64,000 bases of DNA. Source: Lysobacterales bacterium (GTDB lineage Bacteria > Pseudomonadota > Gammaproteobacteria > Xanthomonadales > Xanthomonadaceae). The stretch is taken from assembly GCA_016718605.1 (NCBI GenBank), contig JADKCY010000002.1, forward strand, positions 1,486,001 through 1,550,000. The letters are read 5' to 3'. A program made the translations under genes and the position numbers. The notes below the pieces were generated by a model. The model saw only the letters and a program-made list of their open reading frames with translations, was not told the DNA's origin and made no database searches. Of the stretch, positions 26,620 to 36,734 are shown in pieces (position 1 is the first letter of the stretch; every line of letters begins with the position of its first letter).

Positions 26620-28509
26620 ATGCGTCGCTTAAAACTCAGCGCTATTCCGATCTTCCAAGGCTTTGCGGCCTGGCTGGGCCTACTCAGTGCCAGCGCGCCT
26701 TATGCCGAACCCGGTCAGTTCGACCAGTTTGCCTTGCCAGCCATTCCCGACGCCGAGGCGATCGTCGACCTGCATGGTGGTGACCTAGACGGCGATGGAT
26801 TCGGCGACCTGTTCGTCACCGCAGGATTCGTGACGGTCGGTAACGAAGGACAACAGGTGGCCGTCAGGGACTGGATTCTGTGGGGCGGGGCAAACGGTCC
26901 TTCGCTGGGCACCGTGCCATTGGACTCTGGCTCACCTCAAGTCGGCGTTGCTGCCGAGTTCGCCGATTTCGACCGCGATGGCGATCTCGATATCGTGGTC
27001 GCCGGTGGCGCCCTCTATCTGGGCGGTGGCGTCATGCAAGACCAACCGAGCGTCTTGTACGCCAATCTGGGCAACCGACAGTTCAGCAACGCCATCCCGC
27101 TGGGATCAATCAACCGCAGTGCCGGCATCGCGGTGCTGGACTGGAGCAATGACGGCGCCAGTGATGTCGTACTGAGCCATGCAGACGGCACACTCAGCAT
27201 CTTCCAGAACATGAGCAGCACGCCAGGGAGTTTCAGCTTCGAACATGTCCAGACACTGAGCGTCGGCGGACTCGATGCCCAGCATGCGCGGGTATCTGCG
27301 ATCCGACTGGATGCTGACAATCGACTTGATCTCGTCGTTTTGCGGAGCCAGTCGTTACCGTTCTTTCCGTTGGCTGGAGTTGCCTACTATCGCAACACCG
27401 GGAGCAGTCCGGCGTTTACTCTGGCGCACAACTACGCACTGCCATTGGGGACGCCCAATGACTTGGCGGTCGGCGACTTTGACGGCAATGGTCTGGACGA
27501 CGTGGCACTCGCTGCATCGATGCCGATCAGCGCAGTCAATCCGCCGCCCGATGAACTTCGCCAATCCGCAAGTCGCCTACTTTTATCGTTTGCTGGCGTT
27601 GTCCCCCTTATCGTTGAATCGCCTGCGCGCTTTCCTCCATTGCAAGACCAGCGCGTGGAAGTGGCCGATTTCAATGATGACCAAGCACCTGATTTGCTGA
27701 TGATTCACAACCCCTGTCCACCTTACCAATGGTTGCAAAGTAGCTGTCCCGAACCGGATTACGCCGCCATGACCGTTTGGCTGCAAACCGACGGCAGCTT
27801 TCAGACCAATCGTCAGTTTCTTGGCTCGACTCTGGGTGCCAATGCCATCAGCGAGATCACTGACCTCACGGGTGACGGGCTTGTCGACATGGTGGTCATC
27901 GGGCCTGCCCGCTCCGCTGATGCAACCGCCGCTGAGCACCTCAGGGCAAGTCGCGGCGCCGTGCAAAGCGCTACCGCTTTTCCAAACAACCCACCGCTCC
28001 GCGGTTGGGGGCAATGCCTCGCTCAGTGGTTCTTCATGCTCGGCGATTCGGCGACGAGATCTGAAGCTTCGGCGGGTGACTCGCTGCGCTACCCCATCGA
28101 TCTGGGTGCCTACTCCCGAGTGCGCGATCAACTGATGCCCGCCAGCAACAGTGGCGCGCGACTGCATGCGCGCTACAACGCGTTCAGTTCGGAGATCATC
28201 GACCTCGCCATGGCGCATCCGGCATTGGCCTTGGCGGCGGGCTCGACACTATCGCAATGGAGTCAGCCGGTACGAGCACTACTGAATGGTGACGGACAGG
28301 CCTATACCGTCAACCAAGACATGATCGATGCCGTGAATAGCAGCCTGCTACTGATGTCGCAGCACGGTTCAATCGCCTTGCAGGAAGTCATTGCCGACGA
28401 GCGCAGTCGCTTGCCTCCGCTGCAGAGTCTGGTCGGTCTGGACATGGACGCCTTTCTGGCCATCACGCTGCCGGACAGTCAATTGTTTGCAGACGGATTC
28501 GAGGACTGA
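26620..28509 (+). CDS. Exported VCBS/FG-GAP repeat protein with C-terminal GFE motif
   Basis: 629 residues from the ATG at 26620 (GGAGG seven bases before); the open frame upstream overlaps the divergent sigma gene and is ignored. Signal peptide: LSAIPIFQGFAAWLGLLSASAPYA. VCBS-type repeats with calcium loops: DLDGDGFGDLFVTA, DFDRDGDLDIVVAGG, DWSNDGASDVVLSHA, DFDGNGLDDVALAA, DFNDDQAPDLLMIH and DLTGDGLVDMVVIG, predicting a six- or seven-bladed propeller over residues 30-430. The C-terminal 170 residues (from LRGWGQCLAQWFFMLGDSAT) are mostly helical and unassigned. It ends SQLFADGFED, the GFE motif plus one residue. It diverges from the ECF sigma operon and may belong to its regulon. Ligand unknown. 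Confidence 0.85.
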   Translation: MRRLKLSAIPIFQGFAAWLGLLSASAPYAEPGQFDQFALPAIPDAEAIVDLHGGDLDGDGFGDLFVTAGFVTVGNEGQQVAVRDWILWGGANGPSLGTVPLDSGSPQVGVAAEFADFDRDGDLDIVVAGGALYLGGGVMQDQPSVLYANLGNRQFSNAIPLGSINRSAGIAVLDWSNDGASDVVLSHADGTLSIFQNMSSTPGSFSFEHVQTLSVGGLDAQHARVSAIRLDADNRLDLVVLRSQSLPFFPLAGVAYYRNTGSSPAFTLAHNYALPLGTPNDLAVGDFDGNGLDDVALAASMPISAVNPPPDELRQSASRLLLSFAGVVPLIVESPARFPPLQDQRVEVADFNDDQAPDLLMIHNPCPPYQWLQSSCPEPDYAAMTVWLQTDGSFQTNRQFLGSTLGANAISEITDLTGDGLVDMVVIGPARSADATAAEHLRASRGAVQSATAFPNNPPLRGWGQCLAQWFFMLGDSATRSEASAGDSLRYPIDLGAYSRVRDQLMPASNSGARLHARYNAFSSEIIDLAMAHPALALAAGSTLSQWSQPVRALLNGDGQAYTVNQDMIDAVNSSLLLMSQHGSIALQEVIADERSRLPPLQSLVGLDMDAFLAITLPDSQLFADGFED

Positions 28510-28607
28510 ACGCGGCGGCAATGCGTGATCAGGTGCGCTCGGTATCGCGTCGCTTGGGCAGCGGCTATCCTGCACCGACGAGAATCGCTGTCTTGTCCGA
28601 GGCCCCC

Positions 28608-31379
28608 ATGTCGCGCATCCACGCTGTCCCGCTGCTGTTGTGCATTTCGCTCTCGTCTGCCCATGCCAGCGCATTGCCCGAGGAGATCCATCTGGGCGAG
28701 CTGACCCAACTCACCTTCGGCGGCGAAAACGCCGAAGCGTACTGGAGCTTTGATGGGCAGAAGGTGATCCTGCAGCGGCGCGCCGAAGGCATGGGCTGCG
28801 ATCAGATCTACACGTTGGACATTTTTCGCGACGGCAACGTCGTCACCGATCCGGCGTTCTCGCCGGTGTCCAATGGCAAGGGCGCGACAACGTGCGCGTA
28901 CTTTCTGCCCGGCGATCAGGACGTGCTGTTTGCGTCGACCCATCTTGGCGGCGAGGCCTGTCCGCCCAAGCCCGATATGCGCCAGGGCTATGTCTGGGCG
29001 CTCTACGACAGCTACGATATCTTCACGTCTAAGCCCGATGGCAGCGCACTGACCCGCCTGACCGATGCGCCCGGTTACGACGCCGAAGCCACGGTCTGCG
29101 GCGTTGACGGATCGATCCTCTTCACCAGTGTCCGTGATGGCGATATCGAGCTGTATCGGATGGATGCCGATGGCGCCAACGTCGTGCGCCTGACCCACAC
29201 CCCTGGCTACGACGGCGGCGCATTCTTCAGCGCGGATTGCTCACAAATCGTCTGGCGCGCCTCGCGACCCAAGGTCGGCAAAGAGCTCGACGACTTTCAG
29301 GGCCTGCTCAAACAGGGTCTGGTGCGGCCATCGAAGCTGGAAATCTACGTTGCCAATGCCGATGGCAGCAACGCACGGCAGATCACCTATCTGGATGCAG
29401 CCTCGTTTGCGCCATTCTTCTTCCCCGATGGCAAGCGTGTGCTGTTCTCGACCAACTACCAGTCGCCCGGCGGACGCGATTTCGATCTCTGGGCGGTGAA
29501 CACCGATGGCACCGATCTCGAGCGCATCACCCACACGCCGGGATTCGATGGGTTTCCGATGTTCTCGCCCGACGGTCAGCATCTGATCTTCGCCTCCAAC
29601 CGCGCCACCGCCGAAGGCAAGACCGACACCAATCTTTTTCTCGCGCGTTGGCAGGCCGAGCCTCAACCGGTGGCGGCCGCAGCCGCCGAACGACTGATCG
29701 CCGATGCCGAATGGCTGGCCGATCCGGCACGCGAAGGCCGCGGCATTGGTACGCGAGGACTGGAGGAAGCCGGTGCCTGGCTGGAAGCGCGCATGCAATC
29801 TCTCGGACTGCAACCGGCTGGCGCGGATGGCAGTTTCCGTGCTCCGTTTCCGGTCGTGACCTCAATCGAACGTGGCGGCGATACCGCGCTGCAGATTGCC
29901 GATGCAAGCGTAGTCCCCGACGCCTACACCAGCACCGGCTGGAGCGCGCAAGGCGCTGTCAAAGGCGATGCGGTGCTTGCCGGTTGGGCCATGCAAGATG
30001 CCGAACTTGGCATCGATGATTTCGCAGGCGTAGACGTCAAAGGCAAGATCGTCATCGCGCGCCGTTTCGTGCCCGAGCACGAGGAGCTCAGCGAACCTGC
30101 CGTCCAGCGCCGTGCCGGCGATCTACGCAAGAAAGCCTTCGTCGCGCGCAACCTCGGTGCCACCGCGTTGATTGTCGTGGATTGGCCGGTGCTTGCGGCG
30201 CAGGGCGACGCCAGTGCGCACGCCGCCGCCGGCGAATTGCCGCCGGAAGCCGCGCTGCCGAGTCTGCGCCCCGAAGGCTCGGGCGATGCCGGCCTCCCGG
30301 TGCTGATCGTCAAGCGCGAAGCGCTCAGCGCCGTGTGGCCGCAACTTGAAGCCGGGCAATCGATTCCTGTCGCGCTGAACGTGCAACTGCTTGCCAGCGA
30401 ATCCGAAGCCTTCAACGTGATTGGACGTATCCCGGCCGGCCGTTTTCCCAGTCAAGGCACCTTGGTGCTCGGCGCGCATTACGACCATCTCGGCTACGGC
30501 GGCCCCAATTCGCTCGCACCCGACAAACACGAACCGCATCTGGGAGCCGATGACAACGCCTCCGGCACGGCGGTGCTACTGGAAGTCGCGCGCCAGTTGC
30601 AGGCGCGTCGTGACAATCTGCCCTACGACATCGTGATCGCCTCGTTCTCGGCCGAAGAGTCTGGCGTGCTGGGCTCGAATGCACTGGTGCAGGCGCAGCC
30701 CGACTGGCTGCAGGGCGCGAAGGCCATGCTCAACTTCGACATGGTGGGTCGTCTGCGCGATAACCAGGTTTCAGTGATGGGCACTGACAGCGCGCCGGAA
30801 TGGGCAGCACTGGTCGAGGCGGCATGCCAGCAGTCACGCGTTCACTGTCGTAGTGGTGGTGATGGCTATGGCCCCTCCGATCACATGCCCTTCTATACCG
30901 CTGGCATGCCGGTCGCGTTCTTCTTCACCGGCGCGCATGACGACTATCACAAGCCTTCCGACAGTGCGGACAAGCTCAATGCCATCGGCATGGCCAGGAT
31001 CAGCGAGATCGCCGTGGATCTCGTGCAGCGTCTGGACGGCGTGAGTCTGAGCTACGCCAAGCTACCGCCACCTGATGGCAAAGGTGACGCGCGCAGCTTC
31101 AATGCCTCACTCGGCACCGTGCCGAATTACGGCGGTCCACCCGCCGGGGTGAAGGGCGTATTGCTGGATGACGTGCGTCCCGGCGGCGGTGCGGAAAAAG
31201 CGGGCATGCGTCGCGGCGACATCATCGTTCGGCTTGGCAAGTTCGAGATCGGCTCCATTGAGGATCTGATGTTCGTGTTGATGCAATCCAAACCCGGCGA
31301 AACCGTCACTGCCACGGTGCTGCGTGACGGCCAGCCGGTGCAACTCGAAACGACCTTCCAGGAGGGCAAGCGACGCTGA
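28608..31379 (+). CDS. Exported M28 zinc aminopeptidase with TolB-like propeller and PDZ domain
   Basis: 923 residues from the ATG at 28608 (CCGAGG ribosome site). Signal peptide MSRIHAVPLLLCISLSSAHA. Residues about 30-330 are PD40/TolB-like propeller repeats (DGANVVRLTHTPGYDGGAFF, DGSNARQITYL, DGTDLERITHTPGFDGFPMF). Residues about 350-790 are a peptidase M28 domain, with a protease-associated-like insert (GKIVIARRFVPEHEELSEPA) and zinc ligands and catalytic residues visible: His624 and Asp626 (AHYDHLG), Asp648/Asp649 (GADDNASG), Glu683/Glu684 (SAEESGVLG), Asp in NFDMVGR and the last His in DDYHKPSD. The final 85 residues form a PDZ domain (GVLLDDVRPGGGAEKAGMRR … IEDLMFVLMQSKPGET). Predicted periplasmic or secreted aminopeptidase acting on peptides or small proteins. 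It begins 98 bases after the VCBS gene on the same strand. Confidence 0.92.
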   Translation: MSRIHAVPLLLCISLSSAHASALPEEIHLGELTQLTFGGENAEAYWSFDGQKVILQRRAEGMGCDQIYTLDIFRDGNVVTDPAFSPVSNGKGATTCAYFLPGDQDVLFASTHLGGEACPPKPDMRQGYVWALYDSYDIFTSKPDGSALTRLTDAPGYDAEATVCGVDGSILFTSVRDGDIELYRMDADGANVVRLTHTPGYDGGAFFSADCSQIVWRASRPKVGKELDDFQGLLKQGLVRPSKLEIYVANADGSNARQITYLDAASFAPFFFPDGKRVLFSTNYQSPGGRDFDLWAVNTDGTDLERITHTPGFDGFPMFSPDGQHLIFASNRATAEGKTDTNLFLARWQAEPQPVAAAAAERLIADAEWLADPAREGRGIGTRGLEEAGAWLEARMQSLGLQPAGADGSFRAPFPVVTSIERGGDTALQIADASVVPDAYTSTGWSAQGAVKGDAVLAGWAMQDAELGIDDFAGVDVKGKIVIARRFVPEHEELSEPAVQRRAGDLRKKAFVARNLGATALIVVDWPVLAAQGDASAHAAAGELPPEAALPSLRPEGSGDAGLPVLIVKREALSAVWPQLEAGQSIPVALNVQLLASESEAFNVIGRIPAGRFPSQGTLVLGAHYDHLGYGGPNSLAPDKHEPHLGADDNASGTAVLLEVARQLQARRDNLPYDIVIASFSAEESGVLGSNALVQAQPDWLQGAKAMLNFDMVGRLRDNQVSVMGTDSAPEWAALVEAACQQSRVHCRSGGDGYGPSDHMPFYTAGMPVAFFFTGAHDDYHKPSDSADKLNAIGMARISEIAVDLVQRLDGVSLSYAKLPPPDGKGDARSFNASLGTVPNYGGPPAGVKGVLLDDVRPGGGAEKAGMRRGDIIVRLGKFEIGSIEDLMFVLMQSKPGETVTATVLRDGQPVQLETTFQEGKRR

Positions 31380-31512
31380 GTTGCCGCAGCAGCGGCACAC
31401 CGCAAATACGTAGCGATCACGCGGCGCCCCACACGGCATTGCCTGGACGCGCGCCAACTGCGTGCGAGGCGGCCAGGGGGGCCACGTCCGGTAGCCATGG
31501 CGCTGATCGCGT

Positions 31513-32870
31513 TCATTCGAAACCGTTCGCAAACATTGCGCTAGGTCGCCGTTCAAAAGCGCCAACGTCAAACGCACCGGCAACATTGGGATTCGGCAAA
31601 TCGACCGGGCGCAAGTTGCCTTCCAAGTCTAGGACAATGCCAGACGGTTCGTTGTAGCTGCAGACATCCACCGCCCCCGAGTCCGCGCGCAGCCGAAAAT
31701 TCGCCGATCCGCGATTTTCAAAGCCTGGATCATCATCGACGAACACGTCTCCGCCATTCCCCAACACACTGGCGTTTTCATGCCCGATCAGGCAATCGGT
31801 ACTGAGCGTGGTTCCGAACGGTGCAGACAGCAACACACTGCCCGGCGCGCCGTACATCAGGGACGCTCGCCAGTCATGCGTATTGCCGCCGAAATCAAGC
31901 ACCATGCTAGTGCCGGTGTTGTTGTCGACCAAGGTGCTCAAGGCAATCGTCAGTTGGCTGTTACCCACGGCGATCAGCGCCGAGGTCGCTGTATTGGCAT
32001 GCAGCACCGAGTTCAGGATCGACACCACGCGCCGCTGCGCGGGCTCCAACGCGAAACCCGACAGGATCGAACCCTCGCGCATGGAAATGCCACCGCCGCC
32101 GGCTGCGATATTGGACGCAATGCCACCGACATTGCCATCGATACGCCCAACCAGTCCATTTCGCAGTCCACCAAGGCGATGCCACCACCGAACAGCCTCG
32201 CGCGATTGCTGCCAATCAATACATCCCCGCCTTCCCATTGAATCTCGCCATTGACGCAGGACACGCCGCCGCCCTCGCCGCCCGTGTTGCCAACGATTTG
32301 ACTGTTTCCCCGCAGGTGCAGAATCGCTTGGTCCTCAATTGCAATCCCGCCAGCGTTATCGAGAAACAGGTCACCCGCATTCATCACCAGCGTGTCTTCC
32401 ACATACACGCGCATATTGCCGCTGGCGCGAATCGCACCCTGTGGCGCGGGTCCGATGAATACCAACCCACGCAACGTACTTGGCAACTGGATTCCAGTCG
32501 TGCCACGCAAGGTCAGTAGTGGCGCCGATGCGGCCGCGTCGGGACCGATTTGGGTGCGCGCACCGGGCGTTGGCTCTTCCGCTGAACAGTTGGCGTAGCC
32601 GCCCTCGATTCGGAGGCTGCGATCTGTGATCACACCCGCGGTCGAATAGGCCTGATTGCTGGAGAGCAGGAGGCGATGCTCGGAGAGTCCAGGCGGCAAC
32701 TGGGCGATTGCCCCCTGTATGGAGAATGCCGTGCAGGCGGGATCGCCAATCGCCCCCACCCGGATCGTCACCGCGGCGACGCTTGCGGGAAGTATCAGCA
32801 GTGCTGACCAGGCCAAGCGCACGACTGCGCGGCGCAGACCATGGCTTCGTGAAAGTAATTTAAGCGGCAC
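31513..32870 (-). pseudogene. Exported beta-helix-type protein with C-terminal GFE motif, single frameshift
   Basis: Two overlapping frames clearly belong to one gene. The first starts with GTG at 32870 (ribosome site GAGGTG), encodes a signal peptide (VVRLAWSALLILPASVAA) and repeats typical of right-handed beta helices (GGIAIEDQAILHLRGNSQIV, GEGGGVSCVNGEIQWEGGDV). It derails near 32150-32165, after ALVDCEMD. The second frame continues the same pattern (GRIDGNVGGIASNIAAGGGG … LDLEGNLRPVDLPNPN) and ends SAMFANGFE. One missing base explains the break. About 452 residues when joined. Either the gene is broken, or the base was lost in sequencing. Such proteins are usually surface or secreted; no catalytic motif is seen. 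Confidence 0.75.
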
Positions 32871-32936
32871 GTTGCACCTCGGCTTTCGTTAAGTGCATGT
32901 TTGACGCGCTAACCTGTCAATTTTTCTCAGTGCGGC

Positions 32937-35618
32937 CTACTCGAATCCATCGGCGAACAGTGGCTCTGCGGTTGTCGCCGACAGGCGCGCAACCGCGGCC
33001 CCGAGACGGATGAGGTACTCGCCGGACTCCTTGCCGAGCGGCAGGTCCGCGTCGATTGCCGTTTGAATGGCATAGCGCACCACATCGTCAGCAAGCACCA
33101 AAAGGGCCGGATCCGCGCTGAGCTGCGCGCCGCGTACCAGAGCCGCGCTCAGAAATGCCTTGCCGGTGGCATACAGACAGGCATCCCAACAGGGCATTGG
33201 CTGGGCATCGGGGAGCCAGAACGGACGCACATCACCAAGTACGCCACCGATCCGCTGACCGCTCCATGTGAAGTCGAGACTGTTCGGCCACACTCCGGCG
33301 GCGCTGCCATCGCCCGGCGCGTGCTGCGCGGCATGCGACAGGGTTCGTGCCCACGCAATCATCACGTCCGATGGCGTCAATTCGGGGTTGCCCAGCGGCA
33401 TGTCACCGTTGGCGATTGACCAGCGCGATAGCTGCTCGAAGTCATAACCGGACGCCATCCACAGCTGTGCGCTTTCGTAGCTGCCAGGCTGCGCAATGGA
33501 AACGCCCGTGCCCACACCCGACGGTGCCAGCAGACCAAGGGTCTGACCGTTGAAACTGCCTTGAGCCCACCACAGACTCAACCAGCGCGCGAGGCCGCCC
33601 TGCCAGTCTTCCAGAAAGCTCGCATCAACGGTCGTACCCAGAAAATGAAACACGCTGTACCACTGGCTGGCGGCGCGATCGGAGAGTTGCACCCACTCAT
33701 CACCGCCCGGTTGCGTCGGCGGACACATCGCCCCCGGTGAAGCACCCACACGCGCAGGGCAAAGATACCCGCGCATTGCGCGCGCACCCCTCGACAGGGC
33801 ATCTGGCACCCAGGGATCACCGGTCAGAAAGTAATACGCGATCAGTCCTTCAAGGTAGGCATGCGAGCTGTTGAAGTTGTACCGATAGCCACCGCCCCCG
33901 GCAGGAAATTGGTCGCAGTAGAACCACGGATCTTGTGGCGCGCATTGCATGCGTACGCTGTGCAACATGCGCTTTGCGGCCTGCACCGCGAGGCGATCAA
34001 ACCACTGCGTCTGTCCACTCCGCAGTGCCGCAAGTGTCGGCACCAAGGACGCGTTGTGGTAGTCAGTCCATGACGCGCACCAGTAGGCATCATCGGCAGC
34101 GGATTGCGGTGTCGGGTCCTCGGCGCCACAACCGATCGGACCCGCCCAGGACTCACCCCAATAGAACGGCCACACGCCAGTAGTCATCAGCCCGCTGAGA
34201 CCCTTCTCGAAAAAGCGACTGCTGGTTCGCTGCAAGGTACCTTCAACCAGCACATCGTAGTTGCCATAGGCGGTGGCCAAAGGCCCAGCCGGAAATTCGC
34301 CCAATGCCTGTGAGGCTGCCACTTGTGCAGCCTCCGGCCACCAACGCAAGGGATGCACCAGAGGGGCATGCAACTCCCGTAGCAGGGTCGCCGTGCCAGG
34401 ATCTGCCGGCAGCACCGCGACACGCATGTCCGCGAACAAACCTTGGTGATTGCCTAGCGGCACGCCCGGCATATCCACCCAATCGATACTGACCGCGCCA
34501 TCATTCAGCACCTGCAAGGCTTGCGGCTCGTAGCGCTCCATTTCGGACAGTGCAACACCAAGACTCTGCGGGCCGGCACTCACTGCCATGGCACCGCCAT
34601 CGGCCTCCACACCGCTCGCGATCTGCAGCCCGTTGTGTTCAATGACATAGCGTGCCGATTCGCTTTGGCTGGCCCGCTGAAGTTGACGCAGGGCCAGAGT
34701 TTGCCCGGGGATCAGCGTCACGCGCTCGGCGAGCTGATCGTTGTCCGCCAGCACATCCACTTGAGTAGCGCCGCCGACCCGGACCCACGCATCGCGGACG
34801 TGCTGCACGTTGCGCGCATTGACTCCCGCAGTACAGGATCGCTCCCACACCGCGCAACGACTGCCCTCCCAACGTAACTCGTTGCGAATCTGCACTCCCA
34901 CATCGCCAGCACTGATCTGGTACTGGCGACGCAGCGCCAGCAAACCATTGCCAAGCGCGGGCGCATCCAGCGTCCACTCCATGCTGAACACCACGCCATG
35001 CGCGGTCTGCCGCTCGATGCGTGCAAAGCGCAACTGATCGGTGTTCCAGACTTGTCCGTCGACCACCACCGTGACCGGTCGACCGATTGCCACCGTCTCA
35101 CCTTGGGCGTTGGCGATGGTCTCGATCGCCGATCCGGTCTGCGTCGAGAAAAAGAATCGCGCATTGCCGGTGTCGACGCGAAAACCATCCGCCTGTGTCA
35201 TCACGGTCAGCGAAAGATTGGTCACAGGACCACTTCCCGAGGACGCATCCATGCGTACCCGATAACGCTGCGGCTGCAACAACGTGGGCGGCGCCTCGGC
35301 CTCCACCAACACCCACTGGATCGGGTGTTGGGCATCATCGGCCTGCCCCAGCCAGCGTGACAGCACGGTAAAACTGGCCGGCATCTCGACACCATCAGGC
35401 GCGAGCAGACGCAGGCGTGACACATCAAACACCGCTTGTGATGCGGCCAAGGGTAGTCCGCCCCGCGCCACATGTCCCACACGCTGGATGCCGGCATTGT
35501 CCAGCACTGACATGCGGGTCTCGACGGGCGTTGCCGGGGGCCATGCAGCCCTTGCGGCCGCGCTGACAAGACACATCGCCATGGCAAGCACGGCAAATCC
35601 AGAACGTCTGTGGCGCAT
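32937..35618 (-). CDS. Exported PcRGLX/YetA-like protein with C-terminal GFE motif
   Basis: 893 residues from the ATG at 35618, which has a strong AGGAGG site; the signal peptide is GFAVLAMAMCLVSAAARA. The N-terminal region (about 25-280: GLPLAASQAVFDVSRLRLLA, PIQWVLVEAEAPP, TGNARFFFSTQTGS) resembles the RIFT-barrel domain of the PcRGLX/YetA-like group of exo-acting rhamnogalacturonan lyases. A later all-helical region (about 480-880: YNFNSSHAYLEGLIAYYFLT, RAASQWYSVFHFLG) looks like an alpha/alpha toroid. Family assignment is by pattern memory and moderate. The last residues are EPLFADGFE. Many cysteines suggest disulfides and a periplasmic or external location. Likely carbohydrate-active, by inference. 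Confidence 0.65.
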   Translation of the reverse strand: MRHRRSGFAVLAMAMCLVSAAARAAWPPATPVETRMSVLDNAGIQRVGHVARGGLPLAASQAVFDVSRLRLLAPDGVEMPASFTVLSRWLGQADDAQHPIQWVLVEAEAPPTLLQPQRYRVRMDASSGSGPVTNLSLTVMTQADGFRVDTGNARFFFSTQTGSAIETIANAQGETVAIGRPVTVVVDGQVWNTDQLRFARIERQTAHGVVFSMEWTLDAPALGNGLLALRRQYQISAGDVGVQIRNELRWEGSRCAVWERSCTAGVNARNVQHVRDAWVRVGGATQVDVLADNDQLAERVTLIPGQTLALRQLQRASQSESARYVIEHNGLQIASGVEADGGAMAVSAGPQSLGVALSEMERYEPQALQVLNDGAVSIDWVDMPGVPLGNHQGLFADMRVAVLPADPGTATLLRELHAPLVHPLRWWPEAAQVAASQALGEFPAGPLATAYGNYDVLVEGTLQRTSSRFFEKGLSGLMTTGVWPFYWGESWAGPIGCGAEDPTPQSAADDAYWCASWTDYHNASLVPTLAALRSGQTQWFDRLAVQAAKRMLHSVRMQCAPQDPWFYCDQFPAGGGGYRYNFNSSHAYLEGLIAYYFLTGDPWVPDALSRGARAMRGYLCPARVGASPGAMCPPTQPGGDEWVQLSDRAASQWYSVFHFLGTTVDASFLEDWQGGLARWLSLWWAQGSFNGQTLGLLAPSGVGTGVSIAQPGSYESAQLWMASGYDFEQLSRWSIANGDMPLGNPELTPSDVMIAWARTLSHAAQHAPGDGSAAGVWPNSLDFTWSGQRIGGVLGDVRPFWLPDAQPMPCWDACLYATGKAFLSAALVRGAQLSADPALLVLADDVVRYAIQTAIDADLPLGKESGEYLIRLGAAVARLSATTAEPLFADGFE

Positions 35619-35773
35619 GAGGCAACCTCCTCTGCAACAAGCTGAGCGATAGCGCTGATGACGTTGCCGCATGCGCGCTGTTCTCACCGCATTCGTCACG
35701 CCCGGCACATCAGGGCAAGATTGCCCGCAGCAAATGCCGCGCGCCGCCAAACACTGGCGGCACGCGGACCACA

Positions 35774-36520
35774 TCACGGCGTGATGTCGCGACTCTCCAA
35801 AACCGGCGGGAAGTCATGGGTCAGCACCGCTGGGTTACTCAGAAGATCGCGCATGAGGCCATGATCGAGACTTTCGGGAGTGGTCAACCCATCGCGCATC
35901 ATCGGTTCGCAGTCGCAATTTGGGACGTAGATCGTGCAAGTCAAACCATTTGGCTGCGAGATTTCCTGTGGAACACACGAAGTGACGCCGGCCGACTCGC
36001 GCCCCATGCATTTCTGCTCACAGTAGGCCCTGCCAGCGTTGCTGCCGATCAACAGGTTGCAGGAGGCTTGGCTGGCCGCGGTCATCCCGTTGCATTGACC
36101 TTGCGCGCCATTCTTCACGTTCAACTGAATCTGTTTCGATCCATTCGCCGCCAAAGCGTCGACTGCGGAACCCAGTAGCAGCGACTTGACGGTGTGCGTC
36201 TCGCCCGGTGCCAGCGCCTTGTGTCTGAATTGCGACATAGAGGCACCGCTCTGCAGTGACACATCCACCGAATACCCCGACATCGGCTCTGTGCCTAGAT
36301 TGGTGACCCGGTAAGACAACACGATCTGCCACAGGCCTTCCTCGGACAGGTTCAGACTGGCACTGATGTGACTCACCTTGGCCAGGGGATCCTCCTCTAC
36401 TCGCTGCACGCTCAAACTGCGCGCGGGCGATCCATCGGGATCGGGCTCCGCCACGGCTGTCACGCCGACCACCATCAGTGCAGCCAGCAAGCCATATCGC
36501 AAAACACTCACAACGCTCAT
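35774..36520 (-). CDS. Cysteine-rich secreted protein of unknown function
   Basis: 248 residues, GGAG eight bases before the ATG, signal peptide MSVVSVLRYGLLAALMVVGVTAVA. Residues about 45-130 look like one Ig-like beta domain (ISASLNLSEEGLWQIVLSYRVTNLGTEP … HKALAPGETHTVKSLLLGS). The C-terminal half holds ten cysteines, including YCEQKCMG and VPNCDCEP, so it is probably disulfide-bonded outside the cytoplasm. No GFE motif. It lies 155 bases upstream of the PcRGLX-like gene on the same strand and diverges from the secreted gene at 36735. No family recognised. Confidence 0.65.
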   Translation of the reverse strand: MSVVSVLRYGLLAALMVVGVTAVAEPDPDGSPARSLSVQRVEEDPLAKVSHISASLNLSEEGLWQIVLSYRVTNLGTEPMSGYSVDVSLQSGASMSQFRHKALAPGETHTVKSLLLGSAVDALAANGSKQIQLNVKNGAQGQCNGMTAASQASCNLLIGSNAGRAYCEQKCMGRESAGVTSCVPQEISQPNGLTCTIYVPNCDCEPMMRDGLTTPESLDHGLMRDLLSNPAVLTHDFPPVLESRDITP

Positions 36521-36734
36521 TTATCGCGCTCCATTGCTCGACACCCCTTGTGCCAAAGAAGCCACACGGCTTTGCGGCAAAGGTTTCTCGATCCATGGTC
36601 GCCGTGACGCTGAGCGGCACCGTTCAACCGATGAACGGTATTACTCACCACCCTGCAATGCGCCGCGGCGCTCGCATGAGAAAAACCGGCACCACGCTGC
36701 GTCCTGTTAGCACCTTGGCCTTGGAAATGCCGCT

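Noticed and set aside
31382..31397. Small inverted repeat after the M28 peptidase gene as a terminator
   Set aside because: Only a 6-bp stem (TGCCGC/GCGGCA) and no T-run follows.
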